Shown: positions 17,454 to 26,838 of the stretch, piece by piece
Numbering within the stretch: the stretch's first letter is position 1
Layout of the letters: each line of letters opens with the position of its first letter
Assembly (NCBI GenBank): GCA_001314905.1
Contig: LJZT01000036.1
Span: forward strand, 1 to 38,603
Length of the DNA: 38,603 bases
Reading direction: 5' to 3'
Source: Phormidium sp. OSCR
GTDB lineage: Bacteria; Cyanobacteriota; Cyanobacteriia; Cyanobacteriales; Geitlerinemataceae
Translations under genes and position numbers: made by a program
The notes under the pieces: model-generated
The model's input: only the letters and a program-made list of their open reading frames with translations
The model's database searches: none
What the model was told of the DNA's origin: nothing

Positions 17454-17813
17454 ATGCAGGGATATCAAAATGGCATGGGAGATGGCATGAGAGATGGCAT
17501 CGGCCTACGGCAGCGCGTGGCTGAGTTAGCTAGAGATCCCAACGCCAAAGCGATCGCCATCGGAGCCGCCGCTGTGGTCATTACACCCATCGTTTTACCC
17601 TACGCCAAACCCCTATTACGAGGAACTCTCAAATCCGGTGTTGTGTTCTTTGAAAAAACCCGAGGTGCGATCGCCGAAGCCGGAGAAATCTTCGCCGATA
17701 TCGCCGCCGAAGCTCGCGCGGAAGTCCACGGAACCTCCCCGGCGGCTCTTTCCGCGTCGGTGAGCCGTCCTGACTCTGGCTCCTCGAATACCGAGGAAGC
17801 CGAGTCAGCTTAA
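17454..17813 (+). CDS. DUF5132-like small membrane protein
   Basis: A 119-residue protein. It has a Gly/Asp/Met-rich start made by a 12-bp DNA repeat (GMGDGMRDGIG), a hydrophobic segment (AIAIGAAAVVITPIVLPYA, about 32-50), then an amphipathic stretch ending FADIAAEARAEV, and a Ser-rich tail. The pattern of one membrane span followed by a helix with AEARAE resembles DUF5132 proteins, which often occur near heavy-metal P-type ATPases. In mycobacteria, small proteins of comparable layout (PacL, DUF1490) scaffold P-ATPases; equating the two is inference. Start ATG 17454 has a GAGG site 9 bases upstream; GTG 17448 is too close to it. Its stop overlaps the convergent next gene by 4 bases. Confidence 0.75.
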   Translation: MQGYQNGMGDGMRDGIGLRQRVAELARDPNAKAIAIGAAAVVITPIVLPYAKPLLRGTLKSGVVFFEKTRGAIAEAGEIFADIAAEARAEVHGTSPAALSASVSRPDSGSSNTEEAESA

Positions 17814-18136
17814 TTCCCAGAGATACGACTCATCTGCCGCAACGGGGTGGATGAGTTCGTAGCTGAGCGGTCAGTTGGCGACAAATGAGTGGTCAACTGG
17901 CTGCGTTGTTGGGCCTGAGCAATCCACTCAGACAGGGGAATCTCTCCCTGAACGCGTCCCCCAGACTGAGTCGGCTGACTCGAACGAGACTGACTCAACC
18001 GTGGTAATAAGGGGGAACCGAACAGCAACACCCCCAATCCCAACCAGGTGAGAGGATGGCTATTATCCCCACTTTCGAGAATTTCTTTGAAGTGGAAGGT
18101 GAGAACGGATTTTTCGAGGTGGATTAAAGACATAGA
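17810..18136 (-). CDS. Small single-span membrane protein of unknown function
   Basis: A 108-residue protein. N-terminal helix MSLIHLEKSVLTFHF precedes one hydrophobic segment (HPLTWLGLGVLLFGSPLLP, about 27-45), then a polar Ser/Gln/Arg-rich tail containing IPLSEWIAQAQQR. The family is not recognised. A TTG at 18202 would extend it by 22 residues, but ATG 18136 gives a more natural start. It is convergent with the DUF5132 gene (4-base overlap of stops) and lies downstream of the P-type ATPase on the same strand after a 252-bp gap, so it may be the distal gene of that transcript. Confidence 0.55.
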   Translation of the reverse strand, partial: SMSLIHLEKSVLTFHFKEILESGDNSHPLTWLGLGVLLFGSPLLPRLSQSRSSQPTQSGGRVQGEIPLSEWIAQAQQRSQLTTHLSPTDRSATNSSTPLRQMSRISGN

Positions 18137-18388
18137 TAGCTGCTCTGGAGCATCCCAGCCTCTTGTAGCATCAGTTTCCAGGGTAGCAGCATTTTGTTTC
18201 AATGAGAATAATTTGCAGTAGAAGGGAGCTGGACTCCCGTTTCCCCAACTCGGAACTCGACGAACGGGCCTAGCCGATCTGGGGAGTTATTGCTGTGTTT
18301 AGCCACAACAAAAAGGACGCTATCTAAGCCTAGACTATTTATTTTATATGGGTAATTGTGCCTGAAATAGTCCACATTCAACTGTCAC

Positions 18389-20572
18389 TTATTGACCCTC
18401 TTGGATCGGCTCCCAATGCAACTGATGAACCACCAGGGGCCGTAAACTATTGAGGCCCGCTGCGATCGCCGAGCCATTGTGAATCGCCGTGGCCAACAAG
18501 GGATTGAGGCCCACCGTTGTCGCCAAACCCAACGCCGCTAGATTCGGTCCCACCACCAGAGCGATATTTTGGTCAATCAGAGAGCGAGTTTGGCGAGAGA
18601 TGGCGATCGCCTGCAACAGATCCGTCAAACAATCATTCATCAAGACCACATCCGCCGTCTCGCGAGCAATTTCCGACCCCTGAGCAAAGGACACCGACAC
18701 ATCCGCATAGGCCAAGGCCACCGAATCATTCAAACCATCCCCCACAAAAGCCACCGTACGGCCACTACGATGCAGTTCTCGCACCATACGCGCCTTATCT
18801 TCCGGGAACGCCTCAGCCTGGACTCGTTCCGGGGGAATCCCTAACTGTTGCGCCACCTCCGCCGCTCGTCGCGGATGATCTCCCGTCAATAAATAAATCT
18901 CAATCCCATAGAGAGTTTGCAGCCGCTCCAGCAACATTTTGCTTTCCGGGCGTAAGGGGTCCGTATAGTGAATCAGCCCTTGAAAACGGCGATCGCAAGC
19001 CACATAAATCAGCGATTCCCCTTCTAGGCCCCTGAGCAACTCACCCCCCTGAGGCTGACCGCACCAATCGACTCCAGCCTCCTGCAAAAACCGTTGACTC
19101 CCCACCCAAACCAACTGACCCTCAATCTCGGCCTCAACCCCTAACCCCAGGTCATAGGACCAATGGTCACGAACCGGCAACGATAGCCCCTGCTCCTGAC
19201 TGTAGCGAACCAAGGCCTCGGCCAAGGGATGGGTCAATTGCTGTTCCGCCGCCGCCGCTAACTGCAACACTCGCTCAGCGGGCAACCCTTGCGGCCGACT
19301 TCGCACCCCAGCGATGGCGATCGTTCCCTGAGTCAGAGTCCCCGTCTTATCAAAGACTAGGGTATCCACCTCCGCCAACTCTTCCAAGGTGCGCCCACTG
19401 CGAACCAGAATGCCATGACGAGTGGTGTGATTGAGAGCGCCCAGAAAGGCCGTGGGAATCGACACCCGGATTCCCGTGACAAAATCCAGCGTCAGAATCG
19501 CCGCCGCTCGGGCCGGATTGCGGCTCGTCAGCAGCGTAATCCCCGCTAGGAGTAACGAGGGCCAAATTAAGCGGTCGGCCAGCTTCGCCGCATAATTCGC
19601 CATGCGCGTATCCTGAACCGGCGCTTCGCGCAACAGTTCCAGACTGGCCGCGGCCCGAGTTTGGGAGCCGACCCGTTCCGCCCGCAGTTGCAACTGACCC
19701 GATCGCACCAACGTCGAGGCCCAGACGCGATCGCCCGGCCGTCGCACCACCGGCATCGCTTCCCCCGTTAGCCCTTGCTGGTCAATGGTGGCCTCTCCGG
19801 CCAACACCGTTCCATCGACGGGGATCTGTTCCCCCGGATAGACAATCACCCGAGCCTCAACGGGGACGCGATCGCTCTCAACTTGGTGAGGCGAGTCTTC
19901 CCCCGGCTCTTGCACCCAAGCAAAACGACCAATCGTATCCCGTAAATCAGCCGTTTGCACCTCCGTGCGGCGGGCCGTCTGCTGACGAATCCCATCTCCC
20001 AACTCATGGAGGGTTAAGGTTAACGCCGGGGTCAACAAGCGTCCTTGCCAAGCCCCCAAACTCAAAGCCAACAGATCCAACCCATCGATATTGAGCCGTC
20101 GCTCATCTCGCACCGTCTCCCAGGCCCGTTGCGCCGTGGGAAACACCGCCACCAGCAACGACAGTAACGCTAGGGGTCGTAAGGCCGCCAAACGAGGACG
20201 ACCACTGAGCCAAGCCAGGGCCGCCGCCAGCAAGGAGGGGGTCAACGAGTCCCTAAAGCTCTCTGAGGCTGGCGGTGACGTGGAGGAGATGGCAGGGGTC
20301 AAGGGGACGAGAGGGAGGGATGGGTCTCCCTCAACCGCCGTCACCTGGTCGAGAATCTGGCCGGGGCTAAGACAATCGGGATGATAGCGAACCACGACGC
20401 ATTGGGCGGCCCGATTGAGTCGGATTTGTTGAATCCCGGTGGTTTGCTCTAGGGACTGTTGAACCCTGTTGGCCAGCATCTCAGAGCGATTGAGCCCCAG
20501 CAGACGCAGCCGTAGGCGGCCGGGGCTGCGATGGACAATGGAACAGGTGATGGAAGCGGTGGCGTCAGTCAT
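18389..20572 (-). CDS. P1B-like heavy-metal P-type ATPase without the CPC motif, with N-terminal HMA_2-like domain
   Basis: A 727-residue membrane ion pump. Residues about 8-80 form an HMA-like ferredoxin fold with VHRSPGRLRLR in place of the CxxC metal site (HMA_2 type). Membrane spans follow at about 110-190. Landmarks: LTGE (268-271), phosphorylation Asp 408 in FDKTGTLTQG, HP at 448-449 as in P1B ATPases, TGDHPRRA, GDGLNDS (611-617), and two C-terminal spans with HNGSAIAAGLNSL. The site that is CPC or CPx in usual copper and zinc pumps reads LDFVTGIRVSIPT (362-374), so substrate cannot be inferred from known rules. It follows the HMA_2 gene by 35 bp, clearly one operon. Related pumps exist in bacteria and are poorly characterised. 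Confidence 0.88.
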   Translation of the reverse strand: MTDATASITCSIVHRSPGRLRLRLLGLNRSEMLANRVQQSLEQTTGIQQIRLNRAAQCVVVRYHPDCLSPGQILDQVTAVEGDPSLPLVPLTPAISSTSPPASESFRDSLTPSLLAAALAWLSGRPRLAALRPLALLSLLVAVFPTAQRAWETVRDERRLNIDGLDLLALSLGAWQGRLLTPALTLTLHELGDGIRQQTARRTEVQTADLRDTIGRFAWVQEPGEDSPHQVESDRVPVEARVIVYPGEQIPVDGTVLAGEATIDQQGLTGEAMPVVRRPGDRVWASTLVRSGQLQLRAERVGSQTRAAASLELLREAPVQDTRMANYAAKLADRLIWPSLLLAGITLLTSRNPARAAAILTLDFVTGIRVSIPTAFLGALNHTTRHGILVRSGRTLEELAEVDTLVFDKTGTLTQGTIAIAGVRSRPQGLPAERVLQLAAAAEQQLTHPLAEALVRYSQEQGLSLPVRDHWSYDLGLGVEAEIEGQLVWVGSQRFLQEAGVDWCGQPQGGELLRGLEGESLIYVACDRRFQGLIHYTDPLRPESKMLLERLQTLYGIEIYLLTGDHPRRAAEVAQQLGIPPERVQAEAFPEDKARMVRELHRSGRTVAFVGDGLNDSVALAYADVSVSFAQGSEIARETADVVLMNDCLTDLLQAIAISRQTRSLIDQNIALVVGPNLAALGLATTVGLNPLLATAIHNGSAIAAGLNSLRPLVVHQLHWEPIQEGQ

Positions 20573-20607
20573 GGAGTCGTGGCAGCGTGTTCTGGCAAGA
20601 GGAGTGA

Positions 20608-21180
20608 CTAGGCGGGGGAGGCCGCTGGACTGGGGGAGTCTGCTTGTTCGAGAACTTGCAGTAGGGTTAACCCCAATTCCAATTCAGAGACCCCGCTACC
20701 GTCATATTGGATGGCCAGAGAGGCGGCGGCTCGGTTGATGCGGGCTGATTTGACCCGAGTATCTTCCGCGAGAAGTCCTTGTAGACGTTTGGCGTACATG
20801 GCATCGGTTCGCAGTCGGGGAATCCGCAGCCGAATCCGCCCTGGGACTGAATGAACGATGGTGTAGTCTTCAGGGTTTTCAGCGTTTTCAGAAGAGGGGC
20901 TGCTGTGACCGTTGGCAGTCCCGGCCTCGGTTGAGGAGGCGGCTGGGGTCAGGGTTTGGCCTTGTTGTTTGAGGTTCCCCAATACTTGGCGCACCAGGGC
21001 GGCGATGAGCAGGTTGACCAAAAGGGCTTGGGCACCGCGTAGGCGTAAGCGACTGGTGGCCAGTAGACCTGCTAAAACCGGCAGGATGGTGGCCACTTCG
21101 TTATAGTCTTCGAGCCATTGACCGAGACGCGGTGCAATGGTGGTGGAGTTGATGGCAGTTGAGTCGGGGCTGGATGTCAT
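20608..21180 (-). CDS. HMA_2-like domain protein partnering the P-type ATPase
   Basis: A 190-residue protein. It has a hydrophobic N-terminal half (about 25-70, likely one or two membrane helices), a Ser/Glu-rich linker (75-104), and an HMA-like domain (106-178) opening with IVHSVPGRIRLRIPRL. That motif is nearly the same as in the N-terminus of the downstream ATPase (VHRSPGRLRLR). The later NRAAASLAIQYD matches NRAAQCVVVRYHP in the ATPase. It is probably a membrane-bound accessory subunit or chaperone for the pump. No CxxC is present. It is the first gene of the two-gene operon, with a dyad site about 60-80 bp upstream. Confidence 0.8.
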   Translation of the reverse strand: MTSSPDSTAINSTTIAPRLGQWLEDYNEVATILPVLAGLLATSRLRLRGAQALLVNLLIAALVRQVLGNLKQQGQTLTPAASSTEAGTANGHSSPSSENAENPEDYTIVHSVPGRIRLRIPRLRTDAMYAKRLQGLLAEDTRVKSARINRAAASLAIQYDGSGVSELELGLTLLQVLEQADSPSPAASPA

Positions 21181-21238
21181 AGGAACGCTCTCCCTGTATC
21201 TATCTGGATCGATCAGTCTCGAATTAGTTTAGCATCGA

Positions 21239-21259
21239 TGTTGACAAAGATTATCAACA
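21239..21259. promoter_or_regulatory. Inverted repeat, candidate operator of the HMA_2/P-ATPase operon
   Basis: TGTTGACAA (21239-21247) and TTATCAACA (21251-21259) are inverted repeats with one mismatch and a 3-base spacer. It is 59-79 bp upstream of the HMA_2 gene start on the minus strand, next to a TAGTATAG sequence that could be a -10 element. A metalloregulator or other dimeric repressor would fit, but none is encoded in the window. Confidence 0.45.
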
Positions 21260-21275
21260 AACCTATACTAAGTTT

Positions 21276-21310
21276 CAGTGTTCTCCTCTAAACCGGCAGT
21301 GTTCTCCTCT
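21276..21310. repeat. 14-bp direct repeat upstream of the HMA_2 operon
   Basis: cagtgttctcctct occurs at 21276-21289 and 21297-21310, a 21-bp period (about two helical turns). It lies next to the dyad at 21239-21259, in the -35 or activator region for the minus-strand operon. Confidence 0.7.
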
Positions 21311-21330
21311 CTCATTGGGGGGCGTGCGCG

Positions 21331-21368
21331 GGGTCTATCCCTCGGGAGCGGGATAGACCCGGTTTTTT
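21331..21368 (+). terminator. Strong hairpin with T-run, oriented against both neighbours
   Basis: An 11-bp perfect stem (GGGTCTATCCC / GGGATAGACCC, 21331-21341 and 21350-21360) is followed on the plus strand by GG and six T. Both flanking genes are on the minus strand. On that strand the stem follows the GTPase stop by 36 bp with an A-tract before it and no T-run after, so it could end both directions or an antisense RNA. Confidence 0.75.
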
Positions 21369-21395
21369 CTTGTTTGAGGTAGATCTAGGCTTATT

Positions 21396-22685
21396 TTAGC
21401 CCAGTGGCGGCCGATCGCCTTGGGCTTCCAATTGATTTAAGATCTCACGAATGACCGTATCTGACCCCGCTGCGCCCCAGGTACAGCCTTGCTCTAAATA
21501 GATTTTGGCCGCTTGTCCAACCAGATAACTGCCCGAGGCGGCGATCGCCCCCTGACTGACGGCCATGCCCAGAAATCCCGGAAATCCTCCCGCCAGGAGT
21601 CCCAGCTTCGCGCCACCAAACAGGGCATTTCCCAGGGTTTCCCCGAGCAGGAGTCCCCCAGCACTGATAAAAATAGTTCGCAAGAGTTTACCCGCTTCAT
21701 GACTGGTCATGGGCAGATGATAGAGACGAGCCAAACTGCGAACCAAGAGTAAGTCGGCCACCGTTCCGCCAATGACATCCACCACAAACAGAGGATTACA
21801 AGCGACGATCGCCCCCTTATAGGTCGCAAAATCCCGAATCAGGCGATCGGCCTGCTCACCACGGGCCTCTAACGTCGCCTGAGCGATCGCCCGTTCCGCC
21901 TCCCGTGCTTGGACTAGGGCATTTAAGGCCAACAAGGCCATCCCTTGAGACGACAGGAGCGATCGCAACGTCTCCTCCAACGCCCTCACATCCGGGTCTG
22001 GGGTTTCCCAAGCCTCCTCAACGCGACCATCAGCCCGTTCATGGCGAACCCGGCGCGGATTAGGTTCAGCGGCCACACAAACAATCTCATCAATCCGAAA
22101 CGAGAGCCGTTCCCCCCGGCTCAACTGACGCAACTGAGCCAAAATCTGGGTCTGATCCAACTGAGGATACAAATCCATCTTATTGAAGACCAACAACAGA
22201 GGTTTCCCCAACTCAGACAACTGACATAACGCCACATACTCCGTCTGCGTCAAATCTCCGGCCACCACAAACAGAATCAAATCCGCCTGCTTGGCCACAT
22301 CGAGGGCCATAATGGCCCGTTCCCCCCCAGCAATCTCATCAAGACCGGGAGTATCAATCAACTCCACCGGAATCGTTCCCGTCGCCGCAGCAACCTGCCA
22401 CATCACCGATCGCGTCCATTGCGTCACCCCATTCAGGGGACCCGTGGCAAACACCCGCCGTCCGAGCAGAGCATTCAACACCGCCGATTTGCCCCGACTC
22501 ACCGCACCAAACACCGCCACCCGAATCAAGCCGCTCTCTAACTTCTGTAAACTCAGCTCCAACTGCTCCTGGCCCGACTGAACCGCTCCCTGTCGCCGAC
22601 CCCGTTGAGGCTGACGACTGCGAGCGAGCGATCGCAGCAAACTTTGACGAGCGCGAGCCAGAGAAAACCCTTGCCAATCCGTCAC
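21396..22685 (-). CDS. Era/dynamin-like GTPase with DUF697-type C-terminal region
   Basis: A 429-residue GTPase: P-loop GAVSRGKS (60-67), G2 Thr region [12 protein letters not shown] (111-114), FNKMDL (168-172). The C-terminal half (about 270-410) has hydrophobic, Gly-rich segments ([41 protein letters not shown]) of the DUF697 type, which associates with membranes. Similar proteins are conserved in cyanobacteria and chloroplasts; their role is not settled. Start: the open frame begins with TTG 22700, but GTG at 22683-22685 overlaps the TGA stop of the kinase (GTGA) and has a GGGAG site 8 bases upstream. This points to translational coupling with the kinase. Confidence 0.85.
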   Translation of the reverse strand: MTDWQGFSLARARQSLLRSLARSRQPQRGRRQGAVQSGQEQLELSLQKLESGLIRVAVFGAVSRGKSAVLNALLGRRVFATGPLNGVTQWTRSVMWQVAAATGTIPVELIDTPGLDEIAGGERAIMALDVAKQADLILFVVAGDLTQTEYVALCQLSELGKPLLLVFNKMDLYPQLDQTQILAQLRQLSRGERLSFRIDEIVCVAAEPNPRRVRHERADGRVEEAWETPDPDVRALEETLRSLLSSQGMALLALNALVQAREAERAIAQATLEARGEQADRLIRDFATYKGAIVACNPLFVVDVIGGTVADLLLVRSLARLYHLPMTSHEAGKLLRTIFISAGGLLLGETLGNALFGGAKLGLLAGGFPGFLGMAVSQGAIAASGSYLVGQAAKIYLEQGCTWGAAGSDTVIREILNQLEAQGDRPPLG

Positions 22686-24784
22686 GGTTCCGACTCCCAA
22701 TAATCTAACTGCGTCTCCTCATCCAAAGAGGTTTCGGGTTCCTGGCCATCATCCCCAAACATCGTCTCATCCCACTGCTCCTCATCCCAAGGCGCTTCCG
22801 ACCATTGAGACGACTCTGGCAGCGGCGTCGAGGCGGGGGGAGTCGAGGCAGTTGTCGCCGACTCGACCGGCATCTGCTGATCCCACGTCCACCAATTATC
22901 GCTGTCTCGATCCCCAAAGCCATCATCAAAGTCCTCCAACATCGCCGACGACCCCTCCTCATCCGCGAAATCCTCCAGACTGACATTGGAAAACTCCGGT
23001 AACCCCAATAACTCCGCCGTTTCCTCCAACAGAGGCGCATCCTGCGGCTGAGAATCTTGAAGCGTCGATGGACGAGGATGATGATTGATATTCACCGGCT
23101 TACCCTCCTGAGCCGTCGTCAGAGATCCCGGAACCTGGCCCGCCGGCAAATCCACAATAAACGTCGAGCCAACCCCCGGTTCACTGTCCACCGTAATATC
23201 GCCCCCCATCATCTGACAAAAGCGACGACTAATGGCTAACCCCAATCCCGTTCCCCCATACTTTTTCGTCGTCGACTGATCCGCCTGGGTAAACGGCTGA
23301 AAAATATGCTCAATCTGCTCACGAGTCATCCCAATCCCCGTATCGCTGACCCGGAAGCAAATCCAGCCCGGTTCTGCCGCCGAGAGCGGGCGATCGCGGG
23401 AGTCCTCACCGTTGGGGGCCTCACCCTCAGCCGACATCGACATCACACTAAAGGGCGACTCCTGGCGATTCACCGTCAAAACAATGGTGCCTTGGTGCGT
23501 AAACTTGGCCGCATTACTGAGTAAATTGAGCAGCACTTGTCGAACTTTCGTCTGATCGGCTTCCATCGTTCCCACATTCAGACTCGACTCAACGCGGATG
23601 GTATTGGTATTTTTATCCACTAGAGGTTGAACCGTACTGGCCACCTCCTGCACCAAGGTCGAGACATTAAACACCTGGGGATCGAGATCCATTTTCCCGG
23701 CTTCAATTTTCGAGAAATCGAGAATATCCTGAATAATCGTCAATAAATGGCGGCCAGCGGTGGTGATACTCTTGAGGTCGGTCATAATTTCCTCCTCCTC
23801 AAGTTCCATATCCTCAATTTCTTCTTGCAGGATTTCGCTATAGCCGATGATGGCATTGAGGGGGGTGCGTAACTCGTGGCTCATGTTAGCCAAGAATGAG
23901 CTTTTTGCTTCATTCGCGGCTTCAGCGGCTAGAGTGGCTTGATAGAGTTCCGCCTCAGCGTGTTTGCGCTCACTGATATCGCGGGCAAAGGTGCAAGTAT
24001 ATTCTTGATTGTTGTACACCAACGAGTTGATGGTAATTTCGACGGGAAACACTTTACCGTCCTTAGTGCGATGGCGTGATTCTAGGGTAAAGGAGCCAAA
24101 CTCACGAATCTGATCCCAATAATCGGGCCAAATTTCCGGCGGCAGATCGGGGTTAATGTCGTGAATCGTCATGGTCAATAACTGTTCACGAGCATAGCCC
24201 AGGGAGAGACAGGCCGCATCATTGATGTAAAAAATCTTGCCATCTCGGGTAATCCAAAAGACCGCATCTCCGGCTTGGTTGATCGAGATTTGACTCATGC
24301 TGCGGATATTGTCGATGTGATCGCGTTCCTGACGGGCTTTTTCCAACTCTCCTTGCACTTTCGTCAGGTGAAGACTCAGGGCGGCCCGTTGTCGCCGTAG
24401 TTGCTGGAGCGCCCGTTTGGGTTTGCTGATATCGTCACAGATGAGAATCAGACCGCCAAGGTGACCTTGGGCATCTTTCCAGGGGCTAATGTTCCAGGTG
24501 ATGGGGCAAGTACTGCCATCAGCCTGGCGACATTGGAGATCTTGCCAACGGCCGCTGAGATGGTGCTCCAAGGAGTAGCGATGAATGGCGTACCAGCGTT
24601 TGGCCTTGTAGGGATAGAGTTCATAATGCGATCGCCCAATTAACGAGTCCATCTCACCCCCAAATCGCCGACACCAATGGTGGCTCACACAGAGATATCG
24701 CATCTGAGAGTCCACCATTGCCATCGCAATGGGACTATCGGCCAAAAACGACTGAAATAGGTCTGAATTCGTAGGGACATACAT
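22682..24784 (-). CDS. PAS-PAS hybrid-like sensor histidine kinase with acidic C-terminal tail
   Basis: A 700-residue cytoplasmic kinase. It has PAS at about 6-120, a coiled linker (125-160), PAS/PAC at 163-275 ([28 protein letters not shown]), HisKA with [14 protein letters not shown] (phospho-acceptor His 303), and HATPase_c with N424 in [14 protein letters not shown] (481-486) and [10 protein letters not shown] (510-519). Residues 551-700 form an unusual acidic tail rich in Asp, Glu and Trp ([17 protein letters not shown]) without receiver or Hpt domain. There is no transmembrane segment, so it senses an internal signal. No cognate regulator is adjacent; the partner gene is the coupled GTPase. 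The ATG start is supported by the family-like start. Confidence 0.9.
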   Translation of the reverse strand: MYVPTNSDLFQSFLADSPIAMAMVDSQMRYLCVSHHWCRRFGGEMDSLIGRSHYELYPYKAKRWYAIHRYSLEHHLSGRWQDLQCRQADGSTCPITWNISPWKDAQGHLGGLILICDDISKPKRALQQLRRQRAALSLHLTKVQGELEKARQERDHIDNIRSMSQISINQAGDAVFWITRDGKIFYINDAACLSLGYAREQLLTMTIHDINPDLPPEIWPDYWDQIREFGSFTLESRHRTKDGKVFPVEITINSLVYNNQEYTCTFARDISERKHAEAELYQATLAAEAANEAKSSFLANMSHELRTPLNAIIGYSEILQEEIEDMELEEEEIMTDLKSITTAGRHLLTIIQDILDFSKIEAGKMDLDPQVFNVSTLVQEVASTVQPLVDKNTNTIRVESSLNVGTMEADQTKVRQVLLNLLSNAAKFTHQGTIVLTVNRQESPFSVMSMSAEGEAPNGEDSRDRPLSAAEPGWICFRVSDTGIGMTREQIEHIFQPFTQADQSTTKKYGGTGLGLAISRRFCQMMGGDITVDSEPGVGSTFIVDLPAGQVPGSLTTAQEGKPVNINHHPRPSTLQDSQPQDAPLLEETAELLGLPEFSNVSLEDFADEEGSSAMLEDFDDGFGDRDSDNWWTWDQQMPVESATTASTPPASTPLPESSQWSEAPWDEEQWDETMFGDDGQEPETSLDEETQLDYWESEP

Positions 24785-25091
24785 GGCGGCTTGAATGTCG
24801 TTGGGCAGCCGAGGCGAACTGGGTTGATCCGAGGCGATCGAGGCTGAGACCCCCTAGCGAGGGAAAGAGCGAGGGGCAACAGCCGGTTCATCAGGACGGG
24901 CCAAAGGAAGGCTGAGACCGGGCTATTGTCCACAGTAAGCGAGTTCGGATTCCCCTGCCAAGCGTTTTCGAGTAGATCCAACAAAAAAGGGGAGGCAGTT
25001 CAGTTCTGCCTCCCTCTATTGTAGGGGTGAATGTCAGCTTACAAGAGCGGCCCTCAGGGCCAGTCAGGGGCCAAAGGGTCAGGACTGGGGA
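24785..25091. other. Spacer between groEL and the kinase
   Basis: A 307-bp spacer. It holds the groEL terminator (24983-25014). In the rest I see no gene, and the kinase promoter should lie at 24785-24950. Confidence 0.6.
24983..25014 (-). terminator. Rho-independent terminator after groEL
   Basis: On the minus strand GGGAGGCAG pairs with CTGCCTCCC around a 7-base loop and is followed by CTTTTTT-type sequence (plus-strand A-run 24983-24988). It is 78 bp after the groEL stop. Confidence 0.85.
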
Positions 25092-26789
<1,698 letters not shown>

Positions 26790-26811
26790 CTAGCAACTAC
26801 AACACCTAAAC

Positions 26812-26838
26812 TTAGCACTCTACTGGGGGGAGTGCTAA
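26812..26838. promoter_or_regulatory. CIRCE operator of groEL
   Basis: TTAGCACTC, nine bases, GAGTGCTAA: a perfect match to the CIRCE consensus bound by HrcA repressor. Its distal arm contains the stop codon (TAG complement at 26835-26837) of the upstream glycosyltransferase gene, so the groEL promoter lies inside that gene. Confidence 0.97.

Noticed and set aside
18199-18381. Small minus-strand open frame between the one-span gene and the ATPase
   Set aside because: 60 residues, no Shine-Dalgarno site, no family-like content; treated as spacer.
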